Origin: Typhlomys cinereus
Lineage: Eukaryota; Chordata; Mammalia; Rodentia; Platacanthomyidae
NCBI GenBank assembly: GCA_023101885.1
Contig: JALPQD010000026.1
Span: 10,214,997-10,278,996 of the forward strand
Length of the DNA stretch: 64,000 nucleotides
Direction: 5' to 3'
Shown here: piece after piece, positions 10,965-21,984 of the stretch
Layout of the letters: every line of letters begins with the position of its first letter
Position numbering within the stretch: the stretch's first letter is position 1
Position numbers and translations under genes: made by a program
Notes under the pieces: model-generated
Databases searched by the model: none
What the model saw: only the letters and a program-made list of their open reading frames with translations
What the model was told of the DNA's origin: nothing

Positions 10965-11690
10965 ACAATGAAAGTCAGGAAACCTGAAAATAAGGAAAGT
11001 TAAAATCTCACCATCTCATTCCTAGGAGATAACCTTAGTAATTAACCACATAAGTATTCAAAGATGTATATAATTTATAGGAGCATTCTTAAAAAAAAAC
11101 AACTCTGGGTGTAGAGCTGGAAGCAACCAAAATGGTTATCAATTGAAAATTATGAATATATCTCTGGAATAAAATATGATGTAGAGATTGGAATAATTTG
11201 GAAGCTTTCCTAAACTCGTATTGGGAGTTTAAATTGGTACAATATTTTAGGAACATAGCAATTTTATGCATAGGTATAGACGACAGACAAATGTCTTTTC
11301 AAATATAGCACAAAGAATGTTTTTTAAAAAAAACTCTCTATTTCTAATGTCCCTAAACTGCAAGCCACCAAAAAAAATATCCATCAACATTGAAATGGCC
11401 AAATCAGTTACAATGTGGCTATAGAATGGAGCACTATAAAAATGAAAATGAATGACAGCTATATAAAAATGTTGAGCAAATCAAGTAGACACAAACGAAC
11501 ATATGTGATTCATTAACTGTGATGTTCAAAAGCAGGCAAGATCAACACATCTTTGAAGTCAGAGGATTGGGTTTTCTTGATATGGGAGTGGCTCTTGGTA
11601 ACTGTCACTCCCGATTGTGCCATAGACACAGGAACCTGGGAGTGTCATTGATTTGATCTCAATGGTAATCTTCTTACTTGTAGGATTTTC
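10965..11690 (+). repeat. Ancient L1 (L1M-type) 3' end
   Basis: Plus-strand L1M text is clear: 'gggagtttaaattggtacaat', 'aatatccatcaacattgaaatggccaaatcag', 'tacaatgtggctatagaatggagcactataaaaatgaaaatgaatgac', then 'atgttgagcaaatcaagtagacac' and 'ttcaaaagcaggcaagatcaac'. A second, partly overlapping piece (10965-11215) contains another 'atggttatcaattgaaaa' equivalent, so two truncated segments may be joined here. Confidence 0.75.
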
Positions 11691-11724
11691 TAGGTGTTTG
11701 TTACGCTTCAATTTTTTTAATGTT

Positions 11725-11895
11725 CTAGTTAATTAGTTTATTTGGTGAGGGAAGGGCCATGCACGTGCCATGGTGGCTTGTGGAGGTCAAAGAACAATTT
11801 TCAGATTCTACCATATGAGCTCATGTATCAAATTCAGGTCACCGGGTTTAAGTGCAGACACCTTTCCCTGCTAAGTCATTTCACTGGCCCATATT
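11725..11895 (-). repeat. B2/B3-like SINE fragment
   Basis: 'gtggaggtcaaagaacaattttcagattctaccatatgagc' and 'ctaagtcatttcactggccc' are the reverse of a tRNA-derived rodent SINE; the latter end is the head. The body resembles the older B3 type and not the local young SINE. Confidence 0.55.
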
Positions 11896-11939
11896 TCAAT
11901 TATTAATGTATGTTTTGTCCTTTTTATGTGTATTGGGAG

Positions 11940-12285
11940 ACAAATATGTATGTATATGCATATGTACATACATGTTTGTATGTGTGTGGATGCACATGTG
12001 TGCATATGTATTTGAAGGACCAAGGTTGATATCAGGAATCATCCTTTATGTCACCTTTACCTCATTCTTTTTGAGATAAAGTCTCTAATCAAATTTAGAG
12101 TTTACCAATATGATAAACTCCCCAGCTTGCTTTGGGGATTCCCGGTCTCTGTCTTCCGAGGCTGACATTGCAGATAGACTGTCCACTCACCTGGCATTTT
12201 TTTCATGGTATCTGAGGGTCTGAATTCAAGTCCTTTTGCCTGTACAGCAGGCACGTTAACCACCGAGCCATCTCCTCAGCCTGTA
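11940..12285 (-). repeat. B4-like composite SINE
   Basis: It starts with alternating TG/TA sequence (the tail), has 'ttgagataaagtctctaatc' as the reverse of a B1-like segment, and ends with 'cacgttaaccaccgagccatctcctcagcc', the reverse of the tRNA-like head. The tRNA-like plus 7SL-like arrangement is that of B4-type elements. Confidence 0.6.
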
Positions 12286-12639
12286 AAGTTATTTTTAAAA
12301 GCGTGTGTAGCATAGATTAGAGGAAAGAGCTTAGATTTGGGAACAATTTGTACAATACTATCTCATTCAGATGAGAAAGCGATTAGTTACGATTGGAGGA
12401 TTCTGGATGCCTATGCAGTGAGATGCTAATAGTAGCTCAACTTGGCAGCAGGGTCTCCACATGTAGCTTTATTCATCTCTGTGCTGTTGAATTTTTAACA
12501 ACATCTATTATTTTATACAACGGGTAAAAGAAAATGTAGGAATGGGGTCTTCTTGCTGCCAGGTCACTAGCTGGTCAATGCTAGGGGAATGAGGGCAGAG
12601 GAGGCTGACCATTTATACCTGAAACTGTCCCGGGAGATC

Positions 12640-12965
12640 CTAGGGACCAAGTCCATCCCCACACTGACCACAATCTGATATCGATGTGCCTTTTCCAACC
12701 TGGGGCATCAGCTTCCTTCACACATCACTCCAGGTCCCCCAACTCCATGTCCTGCACAGCTCCTCAGTTGCTAGGCAATATGTAATTAAATTTTGGAACG
12801 CCTCTTCCACCCAGGATGCATTATCCTGGAGATTGGACTTTGCATCTGGCAGTCTTAGAAAGCAAAATTCCACTCCCCTCAGCTCCCCCACCCCCTGGCT
12901 TGCAATTGACTCGCAATTTAATTAAAATGATTCCAGGGACATCTGGTCTCCTTTTCTAGGAGTGT
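12640..12965. promoter_or_regulatory. Candidate conserved noncoding block with homeodomain-type cores
   Basis: Repeat-free block. TAATTA-type cores occur at about 12781 ('tgtaattaaatt') and 12914 ('caatttaattaaaatgatt'), separated by GC-richer sequence. An 80-codon plus-strand open frame spans part of it but has no domain and no splice context. Enhancer function is inference. Confidence 0.3.
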
Positions 12966-13296
12966 ATTTGCAGTTGGTTTTTCTGGCGTGCTTTTGTTTG
13001 CAAGCCATGGATTTATTTACAGACAGAGAGGCTCATTCCCCTCTCTCAGGTATTGTTTGTGGTCTTTACTAATGCTCTGCTTTGCAGGCTAGAACCATTC
13101 TTTAGTTGGGAGCTCCTTATGGATTCTTTCTCTCTGCTCTCCTGTTCAGCCACTGAGTGACCACCCACAGGATAAAAGCACCTGCCACCAGGCTGGTCCC
13201 CTTAGGTACAGAGTGTCTATTCACTGCTGAGGGAACCATCTAGCCCTAGTCACTATTTCCCTTACCTTCAATAGACGATTTTGATTAGGGCACATG

Positions 13297-13297
<1 letters not shown>

Positions 13298-13350
<53 letters not shown>

Positions 13351-13368
13351 TGTGTGTTTGTGTGTGAT
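13298..13368. repeat. (TG)n microsatellite, SINE tail
   Basis: A TG run interrupted by TATTG and TTTG near its right end. It directly precedes a minus-strand ID-like element and could be that element's tail. Confidence 0.9.
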
Positions 13369-13436
13369 ACTGGGGATTGAACTCAGGGTCTTGGTCATGC
13401 TAGGCAAGCACCCTACCACTAAGCTATATTCCCAAT
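13366..13436 (-). repeat. ID-like SINE
   Basis: 'gatactggggattgaactcagggtcttggtcatgctaggcaagcaccctaccactaagctatattccc' is the reverse complement of a tRNA-derived ID element, with its B-box and A-box regions in place. No B1 unit follows on the right, so it looks like a single ID. Confidence 0.8.
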
Positions 13437-13489
13437 GAACCATTTTCTGAATAGTCACAGAATTAGTGTAGAAAGAGTCCTTAAATAGA

Positions 13490-13608
13490 TATATGTGAGC
13501 CAGACATGTCTATAATATCAGCACTTGGATTGTAAGGTAGGAAGATCACTGATTTGAGGTGAATCTGAGATACATAGAAAGATCTTGTTTTATAAAACCA
13601 AAAATGAT
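13490..13608 (+). repeat. B1-like (7SL-derived) SINE
   Basis: 'gagccagacatgtctataatatcagcacttgg' followed by 'gtaggaagatcactgatttgagg' and 'agatacatagaaagatcttgttt' follows the B1 consensus order. It is strongly diverged. Confidence 0.7.
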
Positions 13609-14253
13609 AAAAGTGTCATGGGGAGCCAAAAAGAGTGAGAGAGAGAGAGGAGAGCCAATCCTGGCCTGTATGGTCCCCAGCAAACCACTTGTTCTTCCTG
13701 TATCATTTGCCAAGTGGGTTGTTGGACATAATTAGCATTTTCCAAGGGTAAGGTGATTTTTCCATGCTTTTTGTAATTTGTTCAATACCTACTTGCATCC
13801 TATACTGTTAATTTAGATCACATTTTTTCTTCAAGTTAACTCTTTTTCTTCCCTCAGTAATATGTATATTATTAACAGGGACTTTAAGCTACAATATAAA
13901 ATGGTAAAATATCTTCATTTCCATAATGAGAAGACATCCCTAAAATGTGCATGATTTTAAAAACAAAACAGTATTATAATGTGTGCTTAGAAATGGTTCT
14001 ATGCCGAGGCTTTGTGCCCGAGGCTCTTCTCTCTTGGCTTAAAAAGAGAAATCAGCAAATGTCAGAACATGTGACAAGAGTGACACTTCGAGACTTTCTC
14101 CTCAGCCCTTACCAGGAAGCCTGAACGAATTGAGAAGAAAGGAATGGTGGAGGATAATTTAAACTGAACAGTGATTACTCGATCATCGAAGGAAAAAACC
14201 TCAGGCCTTCTGGGTTCTAGTAGTCCTGAGATGATAGACTGCTGGGGGCTGCA
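13609..14253. other. Unique sequence, no gene recognised
   Basis: About 640 bp of mostly AT-rich unique DNA. The part at 14000-14120 is less AT-rich and repeat-free. No exon is supported. Confidence 0.4.
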
Positions 14254-14533
14254 AGAGTGGACTCTGAGGGCTGGAGAGATGGCTCAGGGGTTAAGACTCT
14301 GCCTCGCAAGCAGAAGGTCCTAAATTCGCATCCCAGGTTCCACATAAAAATGCCAGGCAGAAATGGTAGCCCTGCTGGATAGAGCCTGGGAAATCCCAGA
14401 ATGAAGCAAGAAGGAGATAGAAGTAATCCAGGATGATTCCCAAAGTCGCCCTTAGTCTCCACAGAGACACACAGTGCCCTCTGATACACATGCATAAAAA
14501 ATAAATAAAGGAACAAATAGAGTGGATTCTGAG
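14254..14533 (+). repeat. B2-superfamily SINE with target-site duplication
   Basis: A full element starts at about 14269 with 'ggctggagagatggctcaggggttaag' and ends with 'ataaataaaggaacaaat'. It is flanked by agagtggactctgag (14254-14268) and agagtggattctgag (14519-14533), a 15-bp duplication with one mismatch. The mismatch and a body differing from the young copies suggest middle age. Confidence 0.9.
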
Positions 14534-14689
14534 CTTCTTTTCCTGTGAGTGAGCAACATCCTGTACGATGCTTCCTAAGCTGTGTGATCACCGCAGCCTG
14601 ATGGTGCTCCGCCTGGGCTTTCCACATCTGGTGTTCCTAGAGGGGCTCTCTGCCTTGCAGAGAACATAAGCTTGGTAGAATAGCCTCCA

Positions 14690-14935
14690 GGTCTCCTGGT
14701 AAGCTGGCTCGGTAGATGAGCCAAAACCAGAGCTTTGGGTTAAACTAAAAACCTTGCTTTAATGCACAGAGAGTGATGGAAGAAGACACTTAATGACAAC
14801 CTCAGGCCTCAATACACAGAGCATCAAGTGTATGCACTGTGCATGCACCCACATGAATATTCACTCATACTCTTGTATGTAACTAAATGCATGCAAACAC
14901 ATGCATAACTGAACAGGCGTGTGTGCACACACACA
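14690..14935 (+). repeat. B4-like SINE, degenerate
   Basis: 'gctggctcggtagatgagc' looks like an altered tRNA-like head. 'acacttaatgacaacctcaggcctc' and the following CA-rich 'catgcacccacatg' fit the 3' part of B4-type elements. The middle is poorly preserved. Confidence 0.45.
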
Positions 14936-15234
14936 AGCTACAAGGAAAGCACTGCAGGGCTCAAAGCCTCATCTGGAATCCCAGGACGGGAATCATTCTG
15001 AGTTTTCCTTTATGCCGCCTCTATCAGGAACCACCTGGTCATCTGTCAATCGTGGCTCCTCTGCCATATGGTCCCACGTGGCCAATACAGCCGTTCCTGC
15101 ATGCTCTTGGCCTTCCTTCTGCCAATGGATTTGCATCTCTAAGGAAAAACATTTAGGACAGATCATCTGATCGTTTCAGCTAGCAGCAAGTAGCTTCCTA
15201 AATCTAGAACACCAGTCCTGGGGTTTAGCTTGCT

Positions 15235-15440
15235 GCTATATACACCAGGCTAGCTCACCTGTTAGGGATTCTTGCTTACCCTTGACACCCCCCCCCATCT
15301 TGCTGTAGGAGCTCTGAGATTACAAACTCATACAGCCACACCTGACTTTGACTCTGGTTCTGGGAATTTAAGCTCAAGTGCATACATTTGCATGATAGCA
15401 ACCATTTTACCCAGTGAGCTGTCTCCCCAATCCTATGCTG
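15235..15440 (-). repeat. B4-like SINE fragment
   Basis: 'gtaggagctctgagattacaaactcatacagccacacctgac' is the reverse of a B1-like segment. 'catgatagcaaccattttacccagtgagctgtctccccaatcc' is the reverse of the tRNA-like head. Confidence 0.65.
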
Positions 15441-16190
15441 GCTTTTAAAGTAACTCCTCCTCCCATACCATAGGGAGACCCTGTGCTACTCAAATTCCCC
15501 TTTATCGCTAGACCTGACTGCTTCAATTTTCTGCTCTTATACTAATGTACAGAGCTCCCATCTTTGTATTTAAGGAGTTTCCCCTTCTTTTTAATATCTT
15601 AGATGATTTTCTTGGCAAAGATGAATGGTTATGGCACAAAGGGATGGATCACTTTCAGGCTCAGAATGTCTGTGATAGACAGGAGCTGGGTTCTCACCAG
15701 AAGGACTGAGCTAATTTTTTTTTTTGCTTCTACTGATATATGTGAGTGTGGATGTCAGACCCCGAATGATCCAGGCTGTAAGTTCCTGAGGACAGGGGTT
15801 CAGTCTGAATTACTCCCCTTCATGAACCATTTCCCAACACAGCATGGGAAGTGTTGGTATGCAAATGCAGTGGAACTATTTCCTCGAATGTGTCATGACT
15901 ATTGGCCACCAGGAAGCAGAGTCCCTCTGGTGACCTACAGAAGACCTTGTCCACAATCATGGGAAAGAAATAAGTAGGTCTGTGACACCGACTATAAGGT
16001 CGTTAATTGGCCCCTTGTGGAATATCACCAGACCCTCACCTGTGATTCTAGTCGCCACTTCCTCCTGTCCCAGTTAGACACAGTCTCAGGGACACTAGAG
16101 AACATGGAGCTAGAGGTTGGCAGGAGTAGGACTCTGGTGGCATGGCTTGCGTGGAGTCATCACCCATGCTGGGATGGGACTTTTTGGTGA
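15441..16190. other. Unique sequence, octamer motif present
   Basis: No repeat I can name. A plus-strand open frame of 124 codons (15603-15977) has no recognisable domain. A POU octamer ATGCAAAT lies at 15859-15866, which alone is weak evidence of regulation. Confidence 0.4.
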
Positions 16191-16194
16191 TGTA

Positions 16195-16650
16195 GTTACC
16201 TCTTGTAGTTACTCTGCATTGTTGCTGATGAATTTGTAACTAAATGGCTTAGTGGGGTTTTATTAATAGGGTTTTATTTGGGCTTATGAGTCTTAGGTTA
16301 CAGTTCCTTGTCCATATTGGTAGGAGAGCTCATATCAACACCAGGAGTCGAGGAAACTGGTCCCACCATATCCACAAAACCACTGAGAGGGGGACAATCC
16401 TCACTCGCCAGACCAACGTGTCTGACCAAGTATACCAAAGGATGCCAACTTCCTTAACCAGTTCCCCTCATCTTATTCCTCTGCCCAGGGCCTAATTCCA
16501 CCCACCATAGGCTAAGTCTTCCCCATCAATTGGATGATCTCTTATAGGCTTGCTATAGGTTACAACTCAACTACTAACAACTAACAGCTGTGCTCAGGGC
16601 TGAGACTTCAGTCGTCAAGGTGACACCAGTATCTAGTCTTGACACTATCT
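16195..16650 (-). repeat. Solo LTR, ERVL-MaLR-like
   Basis: Same subfamily as 9901-10325. It starts near 'gcattgttgctgatgaatttg', contains 'gggttttatttgggc' and 'gggacaatcctcactcgccagaccaacg', and ends with 'gagacttcagtcgtcaaggtgacacc'. No internal retroviral sequence is seen. Confidence 0.6.
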
Positions 16651-17000
16651 TTGAGTCACCCACACCCCTATAAGTAACCTCAATGAACTTACTGGCTACC
16701 AAGCTACATTTTAACATAATTCTTTTGCTATAATCAAATATCAAGGTGGAGGGCACCTCCCAAGATTTCTAGGTTCTTTATCTTCTAGCCACATGGATGG
16801 TGCCAGTTGTAATGTCTATTAAAAAAGGGAGATCTTCCACAGAATGAAGGAAGTCATAGCTGGAAGTGAAGGTTAGAAACTCAGTGGTCTGGAGCCCAGA
16901 GAATTGTGGTCATTTTTCAAATATGTTTTTAAAGTTATAATATTTAATAAAATGTAATTATTATTCACATGCAATTCTGAGAAATAGTGCAAATAAAAAT
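16651..17000. other. Unassigned sequence
   Basis: AT-rich sequence between an LTR and a young SINE. No gene or named repeat is recognised. Confidence 0.4.
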
Positions 17001-17308
17001 GTCCACATTCAGGGGCTGGAGAGGTGGCTCAGGGGTTAAGCCTCTGCCTTGCAGGCGGAAGGTCCTGAGTTCGGGTCCTAGACCCCACGTATAAACGCCA
17101 GGCAGAAGCGGGGTGGCCTGCGTTTCTGGTCCTAGTAGGGCGGAGCCTGTGAATCCCAGGGCAGAGTAAACAAGGAGGAGGTGGAGGGGGTCCATGGTGG
17201 TTCCCGAATTCGTCCGTGGTTCTACACACACACACACACACACGCACACGCACACGCGCACGCGCATACACACACAATTGAATAAATAATAAAAAAGTCC
17301 ACATTCAG
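17001..17308 (+). repeat. Young B2-superfamily SINE with perfect target-site duplication
   Basis: A complete element runs from 'ggggctggagaggtggctcagg' to 'aattgaataaataataaaaaa'. It is flanked by a perfect 12-bp duplication gtccacattcag (17001-17012 and 17297-17308). Pol III internal promoter regions are visible: an A-box-like 'tggctcaggggttaag' and a B-box-like 'gagttcgggtcct'. The 3' part is a CA/CG tract then an A-rich end. It is closely similar to the copies at 40.9 and 44.7 kb. Confidence 0.95.
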
Positions 17309-17902
17309 TGTAAATGCGTCCCTTTCCCCCTGTGCTTTTCTTCTCTCCCCCACTTTCCCAAAATAGCCTTCCTCCCCAGTTACTTCTCCTTCCCCTATCA
17401 TAGCTCCTGTGCTCTGTCCCCCTGCCCCTCATTCATTCCTTTTAGCCCTTTCAGGCTCCCACTGTGAAGAATCCCATCCTTTAATGGATCATTTTCATGT
17501 CACTTTTTTTTCTGTGCATGCTCTATCTTGTCTAGTCTGTTACATGCTCCCTTTCCTAGTGCCATTTTTCTTCCCTGCCATTGGTTTCTTTCATATGCTA
17601 ATTTCGACACCCTCCCCCTTCTGCCACTCTGTCTTTAGTCTGGTGGTACTCTATCCATCAGGACAAGTTACACAAGGAGGACCTTTCTTTGAAGACAGGA
17701 AGGGTCAACTTGTCTCTACCTCATCAGTATGTCTCCCTGTACTCAACGGATAAGATGGTTTAACTTTGAGTTTTGTCATGTCCTTCTGTGACAGAATGGA
17801 ATCTCAGCATAGCAAGGAAGTGCTAGAAGTCACTGAGTCACGTGATTCGGGCACGGTTTCTGATCTCTTGTACCGGAAGAATGATTCAACTGACCCATGC
17901 TG
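17309..17902. other. Unique pyrimidine-rich sequence
   Basis: Plus-strand pyrimidine-rich DNA. A 114-codon open frame (17409-17753) is rich in Ser, Leu, Phe and Pro because of that base bias. No domain or exon is supported. Confidence 0.4.
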
Positions 17903-18135
17903 TATTAGCCGGGGTTTGCTAGGGAAATAGAACTGATAGAATGGATCTGCTTTATTAAGGGGGTTTATAAAGTTTGCATACACAACTTGAGTTGGAGAGT
18001 CTGTTTGCTGAATAGACAGAGAACTCTGCAGCCGCTCATTCGCAAGGCTGGATGCCCCCGCCTGTCCTAATCAGGCACTAAAGGCTGGGAAGAGTCCTGG
18101 AGAATTGCTGGTCTTCAGAGCAAGTTGGAAGACAG
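17903..18135 (-). repeat. LTR-like repeat, MaLR group, tentative
   Basis: 'tattagccggggtttgctagggaaatagaactgatagaatg' followed by 'gctttattaagggggtttataaag' resembles the reversed 3' end of a MaLR-type LTR. The right boundary near 'tcttcagagc' is uncertain. Confidence 0.45.
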
Positions 18136-19235
18136 AGGAGCTGGGTTCTGGTGGCTGTGGAGAACAACAGCTATGACGTGCCAACAGCAGCAGCAACAGG
18201 GTAGATGCACCTCACCAGCGAGAGGTAAAAGAAGGCAAAAGCAAAACGCGATCATTTTCCTTTGTGGGCACTATGACGTGTATATTTAAAAAATGAGCAA
18301 ACCAGGGCTTGGGCTTCTTCAATGCTTCCCAGCTGGTAGGTGACAGAATCAGGACCCAGAGGCCATTACCCCAAGCTTCCGTCCCCAGACCTCTCCAATA
18401 CCATGCTGGTGCCAGTTCCCTGAAGGACCAGCTCAACCGCCATGGCCTCTGTCAGAACTGCCTCCAGCTCTTTGGATTTGATGAATTCTCTGCTCATTCT
18501 GCCCTCTGGTGCCTCTAGCAATGGCTGGTGATGGCTGGCAGAGGTCTCTGCATGCAGCCAGTCAGTTGCTCTCAGTGCGATCTGCATAACCTATCTATCT
18601 ACTCTCTGTCTGAGCTTTGGTTTCTTGTTTCTAATATGTGGACGGTACTCTTGTTTATTTCTTTCTTGAATCACCTTCCTGCATCCCCTCCTCTGCTCTT
18701 GTTCATTGCCTACTTCCTTCCTTCCTTTCTCTCAGTAGACTTCTGCTTGTAAGCACTGGATATCGGATGCATTTCATTGTAGTGTAAGTGGGACCAGGAA
18801 TTAAGGCCACTATGGCCTGGACCATAGTATTTTGACTTCAGGCATGTTATTCACTATTGTTATCTATTGCATTTGCATACAACTATCTTAACACAGTGGC
18901 CCGGTTTTGGCCTCTTATCTCCTAGACACATATTGCAGTCCTAGCCCGCTGTGCAATGAGTGACAGATAGCATTCGATGGCAAGCAATTACAGGAATGAG
19001 TGTGGCGCGTCCTCCTAATGACAGTCTCAGTTCCTAGAGTGTCCGGACCATGTCAGTGTTAGAACTGGAAGGAAACAAATCCTGATGTATTCCTAAGAGA
19101 GTTCTTCTATGTGGCAGCATAGGAGCTTGAAGATGGTAGCCAATGAGTTAGCGACAAAGTAGGATTTCCCTGCACCCACAGGGTGTGCCCTCCTTCTATG
19201 CCTAACATGGTTCAAAGGCTACCACCGAGGACCTT
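18136..19235. other. Unique sequence, no gene recognised
   Basis: About 1.1 kb without an identifiable repeat. Overlapping open frames of 70-75 codons on both strands at 18.2-18.75 kb show no domain. Confidence 0.4.
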
Positions 19236-19239
19236 TAAT

Positions 19240-19575
19240 ATGTTAAGTTTCATCATTGCTGTGATCAAATATCTGACAGAAACAACTTGAAGGAGGAAAG
19301 AGGTACTTTAGCTTGTGGTTTTGAAAGGTTTGATTGTTAGTCATGTGACTCTGCACACTTGGACAGAGCACCGTAGTGGCAAGAGCATGAGGCTGAGGCT
19401 ATTCATTTCCTGGCAGGCAGGAAGCAAAAGAAGGAAAATACAAGAGGGGTCCAAAGCAAGATATATCCTGCTTCCTCCCACATGACCTTACGTGCTATTG
19501 TTACTGCCTCCTAGTAATATCACTGTATCGTATAGCCACTGAAGTATTAATCCATTGAATAGATCAGAGTCTTCA
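19240..19575 (-). repeat. Solo LTR, ERVL-MaLR-like
   Basis: 'catcattgctgtgatcaaatatctgacagaaacaacttg' then 'ggaaagaggtactttagcttgtgg' are the reversed 3' end and polyadenylation region. It continues through 'gcaggcaggaagcaaaag' and ends near 'ccattgaatagatc'. Confidence 0.65.
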
Positions 19576-19819
19576 GGACCCAATCATGATGCTCCAGACA
19601 ACTCTTCCTGGTTAAACTCTAACAGACATGACAGAAACCAGTACAAATGTGTGTTGCCCCTGGAAGCTCCTAGAAGGTGCCTGAAGATCTCGCTCTGGTG
19701 GGGTTGCTGCTATCATATAATCCAAACTCCTATTAAAGGCCATTGGGGTCATCTCATGCACCTGGGAAGTGAGTTTAGCTAAGATGCCCTTACTTTAAGG
19801 TACTGCTTACCGGTGGGAC

Positions 19820-20300
19820 TGTCTTTGATACCAGAAGATAGTCGGCTGTGAAGCTACTGGCCCCAACCTCTCGTTAATGAGTTCTTTGAACTCAGCAAAA
19901 TTCCTATCTGTAGCTGAGAGCTCCCAGGGAATTGCTCCTGGGCAGGCAGCACACAGCCCCCTCATTAGCCACTTCTCTGCAAGCAGCAGGCTGGACCCTG
20001 CCGAGCAGCCTTGCAAAGGAACGCCGCCGAGCGCTGGCTTTGCATCCGCTGCAGGAGATGGCCTCTGAGGTGGAACCCCATGTTTCCCAGCAGCAGCTCC
20101 CCAGTTCGTAGAATGAGGTTTGTTCTCCCTCCCTCCGTTGTGGCGCATTTGCAAAGCTTGGAGCCCAGCTTCCTCTGAGAAGGTGGCTTGAAGGCGAGGC
20201 AGGAAGGATGGCAAGAACAAAGGCGGAACAGAGCTGATGGTTTCAGGGAGAGATGAAGGAGTCCTCTCAGGATGATTCATCACTCAGCGCTACCTGACAG
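19820..20300. other. Repeat-free, relatively GC-rich block
   Basis: It holds a short CpG-containing core at 20000-20055 ('gaacgccgccgagcgctggc') that stands out from its AT-rich surroundings. The longest open frame here is 158 codons on the minus strand (19807-20283) with no recognised domain. It could be a conserved element or an unrecognised exon; neither can be shown from the sequence. Confidence 0.35.
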
Positions 20301-20516
20301 CCCGGGTACCTCACCCACCTGCTGATGGGCTGCAAGTCCTTCTTTATTCTGAATCGAGTCCAGACATTGAGCTGCCTGGCTGATCTGGACACAAGGCACA
20401 TACATGAATAAAGTAAATGCAAGGTCGGGATGCTCCCTTCTCCCTTCCTGGACCCCTCCTGCTATCACCTCACCCCTCTCCTGATTTTCTTCCTGGGTCC
20501 CACCTGTCTATTCCCT

Positions 20517-20830
20517 TCTGGAGTTCTTGTGTCCTAGAGTCGAAGACTGAAACCAGAATATGTGAAGAGGTTAAAGCAGGATTTATTGAGAACAAGAAAA
20601 AAGAGAGGACGCTCTTGGATGTTGGGTCTGAGAGGGACAAGGAGGAGCTGCCAAAGGGGACAGGGTTGTGGCACTTACAGGGATAGGGAGGTTTGAAAAG
20701 TGGCTTTTCATATTGATTAGCTTGAGTTTCTTTAAATGGGCATTTTTCTTTTGTGTCTGATTGGTCTGTTTCTGTTGGGGGTTGACATTTGGTGACTAAA
20801 TAGTTCTTTCTGTTTGTGACAAACTTATCT
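20517..20830 (-). repeat. ERV-type LTR, tentative
   Basis: 'gaggttaaagcaggatttattgagaac' is the reverse of a typical LTR polyadenylation region (AATAAA then a C/T-rich stretch). A related arrangement occurs at 48000-48400, sharing a gcag/ttatt block and 'attggtctgttt'-like text about 200 bp later. The right boundary is unclear; an additional 'cctcccctcaataaatcg' at about 21105 may be part of it or a separate end. Confidence 0.45.
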
Positions 20831-21600
20831 TTTGAGAAACTTATCACTGGCCTGGGGTCGAGTCATTTGTGGAATTGTGTGGTGGGTGCAGTTCTAACAG
20901 GACCAGCTGCTCCCAGCCTGACTCCTCTAAGCTGCTTATTCTACAAACTTAAGACACATTTCCATCCCGAAGCCTTCAGCTATGCTCGCCGGGAACCCCG
21001 AGCTAGGGTTAGTGATCTGGTTAGCAAGCCGGGCTGTGCTCACAGAAGCAATGATGTCACCAGACCCGCAGCATGGCCTGTGGCTTGATTCTGCTACCTC
21101 CCCTCAATAAATCGAACACACACACACAAAAAACAGAGTGATGATGAAAAGTAGAAAAAAAGAAATGTATTCCATAGGGCCATGTTGTCAAGAGAATACT
21201 CTGATTGTTTCGAAAGTTCCTCTTTGAAGCTTGGCTATGGGATCTGGATGTTATCAGGACAAGAGCTATACAGTCCACCCACCAGTGCCTGGATTCCCTC
21301 GTTTCTGCAGGGTGGTCTCACGAGTTGTCAGAGCTGTGTGAAATCTCTTTCAGGAGACACACTCCTCCTCGGGCTGGCACCAGTCCCTCCCTGCTCCCAG
21401 TGTGAGACTCCTGGGAAGATTCACATTCTCGGTGTCTACTCTTTCGATAGTGCAAAGAGCCAGAATGGTGATGGTGGGGTTGCCTTAGGTTACCAGAGCA
21501 TATGGCTGGGGCTAGAGAGAAAGTGCTGGCTTTGGAAAGAAGGCTTGGGGGACACTTTTCAGTGTTACACCTGGTAAGGAGTGGCTGAGCTAGGTGTCAG
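20831..21600. other. Unassigned sequence
   Basis: Mixed sequence following the LTR-like repeat. The 131-codon plus-strand open frame at 21182-21577 has no recognisable domain. No exon is supported. Confidence 0.35.
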
Positions 21601-21608
21601 AGAACAGT

Positions 21609-21609
<1 letters not shown>

Positions 21610-21642
<33 letters not shown>
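21610..21642. repeat. (AC)n microsatellite
   Basis: A pure AC run of about 16 units between unique flanks. Confidence 0.95.
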
Positions 21643-21643
<1 letters not shown>

Positions 21644-21984
21644 ACTTTCCCCAACATAATAATTCCTGACCTCAAGGAGGCCTGCTTGTCTGATGGTCCT
21701 AAGAAGTTCTGAAAGACCTACTTGGATGCTGTACCCCAAGAAAGACCTCCCTCAGTAGAAACACTAATTCCTTGCACAGTTGCTTGCAACCATTCATGAC
21801 TCTGTTCCTGCCAGCCTTCTAGCACCCCTTGTCTTGATCCCACACTTCCCTGTCTTTAGACAAGAGAACATGGTCTCTAGTGCCTATGTGCTTTTGCCAG
21901 TGTGACCTGAGCCAGGAATGTTCTGGCCTCATTGTTCAGCACACCGATCACATTCACCACCAACGTGGGACCAGCCAACACTGC

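Noticed and set aside
16965..17432. Minus-strand open frame of 155 codons
   Set aside because: It lies mainly over the young SINE and its CA tract. Related frames appear over the copies at 41 and 44.7 kb, as expected for a repeat.
19807..20283. Minus-strand open frame of 158 codons across the GC-richer block
   Set aside because: No recognisable domain. The open frame is explained by lower AT content. Kept only as a finding about the GC core.
21090..21112. 'cctcccctcaataaatcg' as the polyadenylation site of a gene
   Set aside because: No upstream exon is recognisable. It is more likely LTR-derived or chance.
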